Shown here piece after piece: positions 31,290 through 40,159 of a stretch of DNA of 64,000 nucleotides. Both the position numbers and the translations under genes were made by a program. The notes beneath the pieces were generated by a model, which did no database searches, was not told the DNA's origin, and saw only the letters and a program-made list of their open reading frames with translations. Position 1 is the stretch's first letter. Each line of letters starts with the position of its first letter. The DNA comes from Thiomicrorhabdus sp. ZW0627 (GTDB taxonomy: Bacteria; Pseudomonadota; Gammaproteobacteria; Thiomicrospirales; Thiomicrospiraceae), in assembly GCF_029767005.1 (NCBI RefSeq), contig NZ_JARUQR010000005.1:91679-155678 (forward strand), read 5' to 3'.

Positions 31290-32705
31290 TTACAAATAAT
31301 CACGTACGTCAACAAAATGCCCAGCCACAGCTGCCGCTGCAGCCATCTGAGGACTCACCAAATGGGTACGCCCGCCAGCACCTTGACGCCCCTCGAAGTT
31401 ACGGTTCGAAGTCGAAGCGCAGTGTTTGCCTGAAGGCAGCTTGTCGGCATTCATCGCCAAACACATTGAGCAGCCCGGATTACGCCATTCGAAACCGGCT
31501 TCGATAAAAATCTTATCCAGTCCTTCCTTCTCGGCTTGCATCTTGACCAAACCGGAACCAGGAACCGCCAATGCCTGTTCAACTGTCGAAGCGACTTTTT
31601 TGCCTTTCAACACTTCGGCTGCCGCGCGCAAATCTTCGATACGCGAATTGGTACAAGAACCGATGAACACGTAATCCACCGGAATCTCGGAAACCGGCAT
31701 ATCAGCTTCCAGTCCCATATACTTCAAAGCGCGCTCGATACCGCCCGCTTTAACCGGATCGGATTCATTCGCCGGATTCGGTACCTTGCCATTCACATCC
31801 AACACCATCTCAGGCGAGGTTCCCCAAGAAACCTGAGGCTCAATCTTGGAACCATCAATCTCAATAACTTTATCAAAGACCGCATCATCGTCCGACTTCA
31901 GATCCTGCCACGCAGCAACGGCGGCCTCCCACTGATCTTCCTTAGGAGCGAACGGACGCCCTTTGACGTAGTCGATGGTTTTCTCGTCCACCGCAACCAG
32001 ACCAACACGCGCACCGGCTTCAATCGCCATGTTACAAACCGTCATACGGCCTTCGATCGACATGTCACGGAAAACCTGACCGCCAAACTCAATCGCACAA
32101 CCGTTACCTCCAGCCGTACCGATCACACCGATGACTGCCAAAACGACATCCTTAGGCCCGACACCCGGCTGCAATTCGCCGTCGACCTTGATCAGCATGT
32201 TCTTCATCTTCTTCTGGATCAGACACTGAGTCGCCATAACGTGTTCGACTTCCGAGGTTCCGATCCCGTGAGCCAAGGCACCCAACGCGCCGTGCGTCGC
32301 CGTATGCGAATCACCGCAAACTACGGTCATGCCCGGCAAGGTCGCGCCTTCTTCCGGACCAACCACGTGAACAATACCCTGACGAGGATCGCCCATACCG
32401 AATTCTGTGATACCGAACTCTTTGGTGTTCATGCCCAAGGTCTGAACCTGGATACGTGAAATCGGATCGACGATCGAGTCGACACCACCGCTCAGATCGG
32501 TGGTCGGAACGTTGTGATCCGGTGTTGCCAGGTTAGCATCGACACGCCAAGGCTTACGGTGCGCCAAACGCAGACCTTCAAACGCCTGAGGCGAAGTTAC
32601 TTCGTGCAGTAACTGGCGATCAATATAAATCAACGCCGTGCCGTCCTCTTCCTGACGCACCACATGCGCATCCCACAATTTGTCGTATAAAGTCTTTCCT
32701 GACAT
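31290..32705 (-). CDS. leuC: 3-isopropylmalate dehydratase large subunit
   Basis: Catalytic 4Fe-4S subunit of isopropylmalate isomerase. The three cluster cysteines are visible in [12 protein letters not shown] (near residue 350) and [11 protein letters not shown] (near 412-415). The product is 471 residues. It is the first gene of the leuCDB unit, and an extended -10 promoter is visible upstream in the leuC/queE intergenic region. No leucine leader peptide was found. Confidence 0.97.
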   Translation of the reverse strand: MSGKTLYDKLWDAHVVRQEEDGTALIYIDRQLLHEVTSPQAFEGLRLAHRKPWRVDANLATPDHNVPTTDLSGGVDSIVDPISRIQVQTLGMNTKEFGITEFGMGDPRQGIVHVVGPEEGATLPGMTVVCGDSHTATHGALGALAHGIGTSEVEHVMATQCLIQKKMKNMLIKVDGELQPGVGPKDVVLAVIGVIGTAGGNGCAIEFGGQVFRDMSIEGRMTVCNMAIEAGARVGLVAVDEKTIDYVKGRPFAPKEDQWEAAVAAWQDLKSDDDAVFDKVIEIDGSKIEPQVSWGTSPEMVLDVNGKVPNPANESDPVKAGGIERALKYMGLEADMPVSEIPVDYVFIGSCTNSRIEDLRAAAEVLKGKKVASTVEQALAVPGSGLVKMQAEKEGLDKIFIEAGFEWRNPGCSMCLAMNADKLPSGKHCASTSNRNFEGRQGAGGRTHLVSPQMAAAAAVAGHFVDVRDYL

Positions 32706-32748
32706 CGCTTTTTATCCAACTCACGTAAAATTTAAGAAATAGTTATGA

Positions 32749-32777
32749 ATTATATCATTTCACAGCACTTACTAAAT
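32749..32777 (-). promoter_or_regulatory. Candidate extended -10 promoter for leuCDB
   Basis: On the minus strand TGATATAAT at 32757-32749 is an extended -10 element with a consensus TATAAT. The -35 region at the usual distance (ATTTAG/TTTAGT) is weak, as is common with extended -10 promoters. It lies 44 nt from the leuC start. Pattern match only. Confidence 0.5.
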
Positions 32778-32817
32778 AGTAAAATACACGCAAGATTCAA
32801 CAACGAAACCAGAAATT

Positions 32818-33462
32818 ATGAGCTATTCCGTCAAAGAGGTTTTCTACTCGCTTCAAGGTGAAGGTTTCCACAGTGGACGACCTTCCATCTTCTGCCGCAT
32901 GAGCAAATGCAACCTATGGACCGGACGCGAAGAAGACCGTGCCGACGCCGTCTGCCAATTCTGCGACACCGACTTCATCGGCACCGACGGTCAGAACGGC
33001 GGTCGCTTCGCCAATGCAGAAGCACTTTGCCAGCACCTGTTGCAATTCTGGCCTGCTGACTCAGAGGAACATCCTTTTGTTGTCCTCACCGGCGGTGAGC
33101 CTTTGTTGCAGGTAGACCAGGAACTGGTCGATGCATTGCATCGTCATAATTTCGAAATCGCCATTGAAACCAACGGCACCAAAACCGCGCCCGAAGAGAT
33201 CGACTGGATCTGCGTCAGCCCCAAAGCCAACGCCCCGTTAATTCTGGACAGTGGCAACGAGCTGAAACTCGTCTACCCTCAGCCGGAACTGATGCCCGAA
33301 AAAGTAGAAGAACTGAATTTCGAGCACTTCTACCTGCAACCAATGGATGACGCCGATCCGAAAATCACCGAAAGCAATATCCGGCAGGCCGTCCAATACT
33401 GTCTTGACCACCCTCAATGGAAGCTCAGTCTACAGACGCACAAACTGCTTGGAATTGACTAA
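32818..33462 (+). CDS. queE: 7-carboxy-7-deazaguanine synthase
   Basis: Radical SAM enzyme in queuosine (preQ1) synthesis that ring-contracts carboxytetrahydropterin. The 4Fe-4S cysteines follow the C-x14-C-x2-C spacing (Cys31, Cys46, Cys49) of the minimal QueE subgroup, and the N-terminal SLQGEGFHSGRPSIFCR and the TGGEPLLQ SAM motif near residue 95 are diagnostic. The product is 214 residues. It is divergent from leuC and followed by rlmD. No preQ1 riboswitch was seen in its leader, and other que genes are not in the window. Confidence 0.95.
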   Translation: MSYSVKEVFYSLQGEGFHSGRPSIFCRMSKCNLWTGREEDRADAVCQFCDTDFIGTDGQNGGRFANAEALCQHLLQFWPADSEEHPFVVLTGGEPLLQVDQELVDALHRHNFEIAIETNGTKTAPEEIDWICVSPKANAPLILDSGNELKLVYPQPELMPEKVEELNFEHFYLQPMDDADPKITESNIRQAVQYCLDHPQWKLSLQTHKLLGID

Positions 33463-33523
33463 TAATCAGGCACTTGAACCACACAAAAACAAGCGCCTGA
33501 CAAACCCGGCAGGCCTGTTCAAA

Positions 33524-34777
33524 ATGAAAAATCGACCTATGACTCATCACGCAAACATCCTCACCCAATTACAGATCGAAGGCCTGACCCATGACGGGCG
33601 CGGCGTCGCAAGAGTCGGCGGTAAGGCGATCTTCATCACCAACACTGTGCCGGGCGACATCGTCACAGCCAAAGTGACCGTACAACAAACCAAATTCGAC
33701 GAAGCCGAGTTACTGGAAATCGAAACGCCTTCCTCCGACCGCGCAGAGCCTTTCTGCCCGAAATACCAAACCTGCGGCGGCTGCCAGTTACAACACCTGT
33801 CCATCCAGGCACAACGTTTCTGGAAAAGCGAAAACTTCCTAACCCGTCTGACCCAGGCCGTGAATTCAGACAAATGCCAAATACTCGAACCGATCACCGG
33901 CAACGACCGTGGCTACCGCCGCCGAGCCCGCCTTGGATTGGCGATCGGTAAAAAGGACAAAGTCGCCAAACTTGGTTTCAGACAGAAAGAATCCAACGAA
34001 CTGGTGGACATTGAACATTGTCCGGTCTTGAGCGACGGCCTGAATGAAGCGATTGCAAAACACCGCCCGGCCTTACTTGAAAAAGCCAGCCGTGCCTACA
34101 AGGAACTGACGGTCGTGGAAGCCGACAACGGCGTTTTCGGCTTTGAAGATGAAACCAAATCGGATGAACCTTACTACACTCTGAACAACCTGAAACTGAC
34201 GTTCCCGCAAGACGGTTTTATCCAGGTAAACGCTGAACTCAACCGTGAAATGGTCAATCAAGCCATCGAATGGCTGGAGCTGGAATCCGACCACAAAGTT
34301 CTCGACCTGTTCTGCGGTGTCGGTAACTTCACACTACCGATCGCCCAAAAAGCCAAGCAGGTCGTCGGAATCGAAGGCTTGGCCGAGCTGGTCGAAACCG
34401 CCGCCAATAACGCCGCGCAAAACGATTTGGAGAATGCGACCTTCCATAAAGCCAATCTGTTTGAAGACTGCACCCAGTCGGCCTGGTTCAAAAAACAGAA
34501 ATACCATCGCCTGCTTCTCGATCCAGGCCGTCAGGGCGCTTTCGAGATCAGCAAGGTTCTGCACGAACTCAAAGCGGAAGTAATTGTTTACGTTTCCTGC
34601 AACGCCGCAACCCTCATCCGGGATGTCAAAGAACTGGAAAAACAGGGCTACCGTCTGACCAAAGCGAACCTGATCGACATGTTCCCACACACTACACACA
34701 CCGAAGTTATGGTGCAGCTTAAGAAATTCAAACAGCCTAAAAATACCGCCAAAAAACGCGCTCCGTTCAAGTTCTAA
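33524..34777 (+). CDS. rlmD: 23S rRNA (uracil(1939)-C5)-methyltransferase RlmD
   Basis: SAM- and 4Fe-4S-dependent RNA m5U methyltransferase. From the start at 33524 (417 residues) there is an N-terminal TRAM domain (about 10-72). The cluster cysteines are Cys78, Cys84, Cys87 and Cys166. The SAM motif is LDLFCGVGNFTLP, then comes the LDPGRQGA motif, and the catalytic Cys sits in YVSCNAATLIRD. The frame is open about 60 codons further upstream into queE, but that part has no family character. Met at 33539 is an alternative start; neither has a good SD. A CAGGCCTG palindrome lies just before the start and another just after the stop. Confidence 0.92.
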   Translation: MKNRPMTHHANILTQLQIEGLTHDGRGVARVGGKAIFITNTVPGDIVTAKVTVQQTKFDEAELLEIETPSSDRAEPFCPKYQTCGGCQLQHLSIQAQRFWKSENFLTRLTQAVNSDKCQILEPITGNDRGYRRRARLGLAIGKKDKVAKLGFRQKESNELVDIEHCPVLSDGLNEAIAKHRPALLEKASRAYKELTVVEADNGVFGFEDETKSDEPYYTLNNLKLTFPQDGFIQVNAELNREMVNQAIEWLELESDHKVLDLFCGVGNFTLPIAQKAKQVVGIEGLAELVETAANNAAQNDLENATFHKANLFEDCTQSAWFKKQKYHRLLLDPGRQGAFEISKVLHELKAEVIVYVSCNAATLIRDVKELEKQGYRLTKANLIDMFPHTTHTEVMVQLKKFKQPKNTAKKRAPFKF

Positions 34778-34939
34778 ACGACCTTTTAACGAACCAATAC
34801 ATTCCTAGCAGGCCTGTTCCAATACTGAACGGAGTCTGCATTCTCCCCCCCTTCCATTTCACCCAGTTTGCCCGAAATCCGTCATTTGCACTATTTCAAA
34901 CCGACTGTATCAATGTTATAGTTCAATCTAATTATATTT

Positions 34940-34967
34940 TTAGCCATGGCTAATCTTTTAGTTAGCC
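34940..34967 (+). promoter_or_regulatory. Candidate metalloregulator operator upstream of the metal ABC genes
   Basis: TTAGCCATGGCTAA (34940-34953) is a perfect 14-bp palindrome. A third half-site TTAGCC follows at 34962-34967, 22 nt from the first. The array is 45 nt before the substrate-binding protein gene, where a repressor of the MntR/DtxR or Zur/Mur type would be expected to act. The sequence does not match an E. coli MntR or Fur box, so the regulator is unknown. Confidence 0.4.
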
Positions 34968-35011
34968 AAATCTATAAAAAGACGACAAAAGCGTAGAAAC
35001 AGAATAAGAAC

Positions 35012-35929
35012 ATGAAGATAACAACCATTTTAAAAACCGTTTCGATGACTCTGACCTTGCTGTTTACGAGTGTAAACGCTCAGGCACAGTTGAACATCGT
35101 CACCACCACCGGCATGATCGCCGATTTGGCGACCAACATCGGCGGCGATCAGGTCAAGGTCACCCCCCTTATGGGAACCGGAGTCGATCCGCACCTCTAC
35201 AAAGCGACTCAAGGGGATCTACGCAAACTGTTGAGAGCCGATCTGATTTTCTATAACGGTCTTCATCTGGAAGGCAAGATGCAAGACATCTTTGAAAAGA
35301 TGGCGCGTAAAAAAGCGGTATTCGCCATTTCTTCGGAACTTCCACAAAACCGCATCATTCAACACCACGGCCAACATCCCGATCCGCATATCTGGTTCGA
35401 TGTCGATCTTTGGATGCACGCGGGAGACTATGTCCTGAAAGTGTTAAGCAAGACGCTTCCCGAACAAAGCGCCCTGTTCCAAACCAATGCAAAACGTTAC
35501 TTTGCTCAACTTCGCACTCTGGATAATTGGGTCAAACAACAGATCGAAAGCATTCCCGAACAACAGCGCATTCTAATCACCGCCCACGATGCTTTCGGTT
35601 ATTTCGGACAGGCCTATGGGATTAAGGTTATGGGACTGCAAGGCATCAGCACAGCGTCCGAATTCGGATTGCAGGACATTAAACAGCTTAAAGAAGTCAT
35701 CGTCGCCAATCGCATCGGGGCGGTATTCGTGGAATCCAGCGTCTCGCCACGCTTCATAGAATCGTTGGTCAAAGGCGTCGAAGCCGAAGGCCATCAACTG
35801 ACCATCGGCGGCGAACTGTTTTCAGACGCCATGGGACTTCCCGGAACCCCGGAAGGCGACTACTTCGGCATGGTTCGCCACAATGTTGAAACCATCACCC
35901 GTGCGCTGAAAGGCGCAAGTAACCAATAA
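35012..35929 (+). CDS. TroA-like metal (Zn/Mn) ABC transporter binding protein
   Basis: Periplasmic metal-binding protein of a cluster A-I importer. A signal peptide ends near residue 25 (SVNAQAQ). Metal ligands by alignment of spacing are His61 (DPHLY), His126 (DPHIWFD), His192 (TAHDAFGYF) and Asp272 (FSDAMG). The intervals 65/66/80 match the TroA ligand set, whereas Mn-specific PsaA/MntC proteins have Glu in third place. A His-rich loop (HHGQHPDPH) is short. The product is 305 residues. It heads a four-gene plus-strand operon with a palindromic operator upstream. Zinc, manganese or both remain possible. Confidence 0.9.
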   Translation: MKITTILKTVSMTLTLLFTSVNAQAQLNIVTTTGMIADLATNIGGDQVKVTPLMGTGVDPHLYKATQGDLRKLLRADLIFYNGLHLEGKMQDIFEKMARKKAVFAISSELPQNRIIQHHGQHPDPHIWFDVDLWMHAGDYVLKVLSKTLPEQSALFQTNAKRYFAQLRTLDNWVKQQIESIPEQQRILITAHDAFGYFGQAYGIKVMGLQGISTASEFGLQDIKQLKEVIVANRIGAVFVESSVSPRFIESLVKGVEAEGHQLTIGGELFSDAMGLPGTPEGDYFGMVRHNVETITRALKGASNQ

Positions 35930-35948
35930 CCCAAAATCAGGACACGAC

Positions 35949-36743
35949 ATGAATCCAGATTCGCGCAAAGCTCCAATCACGGTCAACAACCTCAACATGC
36001 GCTACCAGTACAAGCCTGTCTTGACCGACGTTAGTTTCGAAATTCCGGAAGGAAAGACCATTGCCATCGTCGGACCGAACGGCGCAGGCAAATCCACCCT
36101 GCTCAAAGGCATCATGGGATTGGAACCGCTGATCGAGGGCGAAGTAAAATTCTTCGGCGAACCGTTGACGAAAAAACGGCTTGCCACCGCTTATGTTCCT
36201 CAGCGCGAAGAGATTGACTGGGATTTCCCGATCGACGTCATGGACGTGGTTCTTATGGGCCGCCACGGACAACTGAAGCTCTGGCAAAGACCAAGCAAAC
36301 TCGATTATGAAATCGCCGAACAAGCACTGAAAGATTTACAGATGTGGGATTTCAAGGATCGCCAAATCAGCCAACTTTCCGGTGGACAACAGCAGCGAGT
36401 TTTCCTCGCCCGCGCCTTGGCGCAACAGGCCAGCCTCTACCTGATGGACGAACCGTTCGCGGGTGTGGACGTCGCCACCGAAAAAGCGATCATCGAACTG
36501 TTCAAGAACCTCAAGGCGCAAGGCAAAACCATCGTCTGCGTGCATCACGATCTGAATACCGTCGGCGAATATTTCGACTGGATCATTTTCATCAATGCGC
36601 GCCTGGTGGCGGCCGGTCCGGTTGAGACCGTACTGACAAAAGAGAACCTTAACAAAACCTACGGCGGACGCCTGTCACTGCTGAACGACCTGACTGAAAC
36701 CATGTACCGCACCCGCTTGAACCAAGCGCACGAAAACGACTGA
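35949..36743 (+). CDS. Metal ABC transporter ATP-binding protein
   Basis: ATPase of the Zn/Mn-type importer. It has Walker A GPNGAGKST (42-50), the ABC signature LSGGQQQR near residue 143, Walker B LYLMDEPFAG near residue 162, and the switch His in CVHHDLNTVGEYF. The product is 264 residues, matching the MntB/TroB group. It starts 19 nt after the binding-protein gene and precedes the first permease by 12 nt. Confidence 0.95.
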   Translation: MNPDSRKAPITVNNLNMRYQYKPVLTDVSFEIPEGKTIAIVGPNGAGKSTLLKGIMGLEPLIEGEVKFFGEPLTKKRLATAYVPQREEIDWDFPIDVMDVVLMGRHGQLKLWQRPSKLDYEIAEQALKDLQMWDFKDRQISQLSGGQQQRVFLARALAQQASLYLMDEPFAGVDVATEKAIIELFKNLKAQGKTIVCVHHDLNTVGEYFDWIIFINARLVAAGPVETVLTKENLNKTYGGRLSLLNDLTETMYRTRLNQAHEND

Positions 36744-36755
36744 GGGCGGTAAATC

Positions 36756-38096
36756 ATGCAAGACTGGACTGTGATTTCACAACCTTCCACTTGGGAACTT
36801 CTACTGGATTTCTGGCGTTTCGAAGACATGAACGCACTTTGGGTATTGATGGGCAGCGTTTTGCTGGGCATCAGCGCTTCTATCATCGGCGGTTTCGCTT
36901 TCCTGCGCAAACGTTCACTGGTCGGTGACGCTTTGGCACATGCGGCTTTGCCAGGCGTCATGATGGCCTTCCTGCTTTTCGAAACCCGCGATCCAGTCGT
37001 GATGTTTCTAGGTGCTTTAACCAGTAGTTTCATCGGTTTCTTTATCATCGACTGGCTGCCGAAAAACACCAAAATCAAACCCGATGCCGCTCTGGCGATT
37101 ACGCTCTCTTTCTTCTTCGCACTCGGTTTGATGCTGCTCTCCTACATTCAGGGGCTACAAGTCGAAAACAAAAGTGGACTCGACAAAATCCTGTTTGGCC
37201 AGGCCGCCGCCATGACCCAGGACGACATCACTCTACTCACCTATGTGACCTTATTTGTTCTACTGAACGTTGCGCTGTTCTTTCAGAAACTTCGACTCAT
37301 CGCCTTCAACACCCAATACGCCCGCAGCCTAGGAATTTCGGTCAAATTCTATGAGTTTTTGCTGGCATTGTTGATTGTCATGTCGGTCGTGGTCGGCCTG
37401 CAACTGGTCGGCGTGGTATTAATGGCGGCGGTACTGCTAACGCCGGTTGCCGCAGCCCGTTTCTGGAGCGATCAACTCTCCCGAATCCTTATAATCGCGG
37501 GTTCTCTGGGCGCACTCAGTGCGGTCATCAGCACCCAAATCTCCTATCTCGCGCCGGCCATGCCAACCGGCCCGTGGATGGTCGTGAGTCTCGCAAGCCT
37601 GTTCCTGTTGTCAATGCTGTTCGCTCCCAATAAAGGTTTGCTGAAACGTTTCTTGGAACAAAAACGCCTGCGTCAAAAGGTGAGCGAAGAGAACGTCCTG
37701 AGAACGCTGTACAAACTGAACGAACAGAGCAACTTCACTCGCCGCTATTTCAACCTGCCTGACATTCAGGCATTACGTGCCATCCCGATCGATACTCTAA
37801 AGAAGACCCTTCGCTCACTGGGCGGCAAAGACCTGGTGGTCGAATCCACAAAAGGCTACCGTATGACCGACACAGGAATGGAACAAGCCACCCAACTTAC
37901 GCGCCGCCACCGCTTGTGGGAAAGCTATCTCAATCAGCAAGTAGAATTGACGCCTGAACAAGTTCATTCACAGGCCGAACGAATCGAACACATCCTAAAC
38001 GAAGAACAGGAACAGCAGCTCGAAGCGGAACTCCGTGACCGACATTCCGACCCTCACGGAAAACCGATTCCCGAATCGCAAGGAGAAATCAAATGA
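36756..38096 (+). CDS. Metal ABC permease fused to a DtxR/MntR-like domain
   Basis: Residues 1 to about 300 form an ABC-3 family permease with eight or so helices, recognised by LRKRSLVGDALAHAALPG near residue 50. The last 145 residues are cytoplasmic and look like an iron-dependent repressor. A winged-helix stretch runs through SEENVLRTLYKLNE and KGYRMTDTGMEQATQ. It is followed by the metal-binding/dimerisation segment RRHRLWESYLNQQVELTPEQ, then VHSQAERIEHIL and DPHGKPIP, with the Glu/His pattern of MntR. The fusion occurs in annotated genomes of several phyla. Whether the tail binds DNA, or gates transport, is not known to me. It overlaps the next permease by 4 nt. Confidence 0.9.
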   Translation: MQDWTVISQPSTWELLLDFWRFEDMNALWVLMGSVLLGISASIIGGFAFLRKRSLVGDALAHAALPGVMMAFLLFETRDPVVMFLGALTSSFIGFFIIDWLPKNTKIKPDAALAITLSFFFALGLMLLSYIQGLQVENKSGLDKILFGQAAAMTQDDITLLTYVTLFVLLNVALFFQKLRLIAFNTQYARSLGISVKFYEFLLALLIVMSVVVGLQLVGVVLMAAVLLTPVAAARFWSDQLSRILIIAGSLGALSAVISTQISYLAPAMPTGPWMVVSLASLFLLSMLFAPNKGLLKRFLEQKRLRQKVSEENVLRTLYKLNEQSNFTRRYFNLPDIQALRAIPIDTLKKTLRSLGGKDLVVESTKGYRMTDTGMEQATQLTRRHRLWESYLNQQVELTPEQVHSQAERIEHILNEEQEQQLEAELRDRHSDPHGKPIPESQGEIK

Positions 38097-38983
38097 TCAA
38101 TGACTTGTGGATTTTGGCGACCGCCTCATTGGTGGCCGTTTCTTGCGCCTTGGTCGGTTCGTTTCTGATTCTGCGTCGCCAGTCGTTGGTGGGCGACGCC
38201 ATCAGCCATTCGGTTCTACTGGGCATCGTCATCGCTTTTCTGGCAACCGATTCACGTTCCCTTCCGGTGATGTTGGGTGGCGCAGTCATGATCGGCCTTC
38301 TCACTGCCTGGCTCAGCGACAGCCTGCACAAATTCGGTAAACTGCAAAGCGACGCCAGCATCGGCATCGTCTTCACCCTATTCTTCGCGCTCGGCGTGAT
38401 TCTGATTTCTCTGTACGCCGGACAGGTTGATCTGGACCAAGAGTGCGTGTTGTATGGAGAAATCGCGTTCGTCCCATTCGACACCATCGTCTGGGGCAAT
38501 CCGGAAACCGGTGTGGACCTGGGGCCACGCGCGCTGTGGGCCATCGGTATTGTCTTCCTGATCGTGCTTATCAGCATTCTCATCGGCTTCAACCGCCTGC
38601 AAACAGTGGCGTTTCATCCGAGCCTCGCTGTTTCGCTAGGCATCAACGTCGTGTTTTGGCACTACTTCCTGATGACATTGGTTTCATTGACCACCGTGGC
38701 TTCATTCGATGCGGTAGGCGCAATCCTTGTGGTTGCCCTGTTGGTGATTCCTGCAAGCAGCGCCTACCTGATCGCCAAATCACTCAAAGGCATGCTTTGG
38801 CTGGCTTCAGCTTACGGATTAGCCTCGGTCATGATCGGCTATGCCGTCTCCTACAAGTTGGACAGCTCAATTTCCGCCTCTATCGCCGTCAGTGCGGGAG
38901 GTTTGTTGTTGGCGACCGTTTTGGCTCTGGAAATCCGCAAACGTAAACGCCGTTTGCAACCCAACAGGCCTGTTGGGATTTAG
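38093..38983 (+). CDS. Metal ABC transporter permease, second subunit
   Basis: ABC-3 family permease of 296 residues with about nine helices; LRRQSLVGDAISHSVLLGIV near residue 27 is the family signature. It overlaps the preceding permease gene by 4 nt, so the two probably form a heterodimeric channel like TroC/TroD. The C-terminus is basic (KRKRRLQPNRPVGI) with no regulator domain. A perfect 18-bp palindrome covers its last codons. Confidence 0.94.
   Translation: MINDLWILATASLVAVSCALVGSFLILRRQSLVGDAISHSVLLGIVIAFLATDSRSLPVMLGGAVMIGLLTAWLSDSLHKFGKLQSDASIGIVFTLFFALGVILISLYAGQVDLDQECVLYGEIAFVPFDTIVWGNPETGVDLGPRALWAIGIVFLIVLISILIGFNRLQTVAFHPSLAVSLGINVVFWHYFLMTLVSLTTVASFDAVGAILVVALLVIPASSAYLIAKSLKGMLWLASAYGLASVMIGYAVSYKLDSSISASIAVSAGGLLLATVLALEIRKRKRRLQPNRPVGI
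38960..38977. repeat. 18-bp palindrome CCCAACAGGCCTGTTGGG
   Basis: The longest version of the recurring AACAGGCCTGTT word, a perfect 18-bp palindrome ending 6 nt before the end of the metal permease stop codon. It could form a compact hairpin, but no U-tract follows on either strand, so I do not call it a terminator. Confidence 0.75.
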
Positions 38984-39000
38984 AAAAGTATAAAGTTCAA

Positions 39001-39849
39001 TCAAATTAAAGTCGGTAGAATCCGTTCTTCAATGTATCTGGCCACACCGTCTTCCGAATTGGCTTCGGCAAATTCGGCGTTGCCAACAGCTTGCTTGACC
39101 GCGTCTGTGGCGTTATCCATCACCACGCCGTGACCAACAAGCTGAAGCATTTCCTTGTCGTTCATGCCATCACCAAATGCTACCGTCTCTTCCGGCAGAA
39201 TGCCTTTTCGATCCAACACCGTCTGCAACGCCTGCCCTTTCGAAACTCCGTAATTCATAATTTCCAGATATTCCGGCGAGGTAAAGGTAATGCTCAATTG
39301 TTCTTTAAAACGCGCTTTTAAAGCCTTTTCCAACGGAACCAGAATCTCATGATCGGCGGTGAAATAGATCTTGTCGATCAAGCTTAGGTCAGTTTCGGCA
39401 AATTCGGTCAACCGATATTCAAAACCGGACTGATCATGAATCGCCAACAATTCTTCGTGCGGTTCTTCAACCAGCCACAAATCCTGCTGATAAAGGTTGC
39501 GGTGAATCTCAAAGCCTTCGGAAACCGCCAACACCTGCTCGACCAGCTCTCGTGGAATATGATTTTCAATAAGGATATGACCATGGCGGTCGTGAACCCG
39601 TGCACCATTGGAGGTGATCAATTCCATCTCCACACCCAAGCGCTGGGCAATCAGGTAGACGTCCTGATAGTGGCGCCCACTGGCGATCATGAACTGGACA
39701 CCGTGCTCCAATAATTGACGTACCGCCGAAACGGTTCTTGAGGTGACTTTATGGTCGGGATTCAACAGAGTGCCGTCCAGATCGGAAACGACCAATTTGA
39801 TGCGAGGCGCACCGTGAGGTTTCGAGGTGTTAGGCTTTTGATTTTTCAT
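39001..39849 (-). CDS. Cof-type HAD-superfamily phosphatase
   Basis: Cytoplasmic HAD hydrolase of the Cof/YbiV (IIB cap) group, likely a sugar-phosphate or cofactor phosphatase. The nucleophile motif is SDLDGTLL, motif II is IASGRH, Lys in SKGQAL, and the metal-binding motif GDGMNDKEML. The ATG at 39849 is used; a TTG three codons upstream is the only longer option. The product is 282 residues. It is convergent with the metal transporter operon. Substrate cannot be predicted. Confidence 0.9.
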   Translation of the reverse strand: MKNQKPNTSKPHGAPRIKLVVSDLDGTLLNPDHKVTSRTVSAVRQLLEHGVQFMIASGRHYQDVYLIAQRLGVEMELITSNGARVHDRHGHILIENHIPRELVEQVLAVSEGFEIHRNLYQQDLWLVEEPHEELLAIHDQSGFEYRLTEFAETDLSLIDKIYFTADHEILVPLEKALKARFKEQLSITFTSPEYLEIMNYGVSKGQALQTVLDRKGILPEETVAFGDGMNDKEMLQLVGHGVVMDNATDAVKQAVGNAEFAEANSEDGVARYIEERILPTLI

Positions 39850-39942
39850 AATTTTCAAGGCGGAAAAGTCTCTAGACCTTCCGCGAATCCGTCACTTGAT
39901 TTATCGAATCTATGCCGGATTGTACCTGAAAACGAAGACTTA

Positions 39943-40116
39943 TCAATCCCGGGATGACTGCTCGATCAAGGATTCGATTTTCGGACGACATCCCCCACAC
40001 CCCTGACAGGCATAAGTCGTGTCGCTGACCTTCTCTACGGTATCCGCTCCCTGACGGATCGATTCGACAATCTCCCAACGCATCACGTCGTAACAGACGC
40101 AAACTTGTTGTTGCAT
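39943..40116 (-). CDS. BFD-like [2Fe-2S] domain protein
   Basis: Small iron-sulfur protein like bacterioferritin-associated ferredoxin. With ATG at 40116, preceded by a strong SD (GGAAGAG), the product is 57 residues. It has a Cys6-x-Cys8 pair and Cys40-x2-Cys43 (CGGC), the BFD spacing, plus an extra Cys37. A longer version from a TTG at 40158 is possible. It lies immediately after the PilZ gene. No bacterioferritin gene is in the window, so electron transfer to ferritin iron is only one option. Confidence 0.85.
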   Translation of the reverse strand: MQQQVCVCYDVMRWEIVESIRQGADTVEKVSDTTYACQGCGGCRPKIESLIEQSSRD

Positions 40117-40159
40117 CTCTTCCGTATCGTTTTCAGGGGAATTCAAGGCGTCCGACAAA

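Noticed and set aside
31536..32459. Plus-strand frame of 307 codons opposite leuC
   Set aside because: Antisense to a complete leuC; low-complexity Arg/His/Thr-rich translation typical of a shadow.
32758..32785. Promoter for queE with TTCACA and TAAAAT
   Set aside because: The spacer is only 15 nt and both hexamers are weak; not listed as a feature.
38960..38977. Palindrome at the end of the metal operon as an intrinsic terminator
   Set aside because: No U-tract follows, and the same word recurs inside coding sequence, so it is better seen as a repeat.
40117..40158. Longer BFD-like protein from a TTG start
   Set aside because: The internal ATG has a much better SD, and the extra 14 residues lack family similarity.
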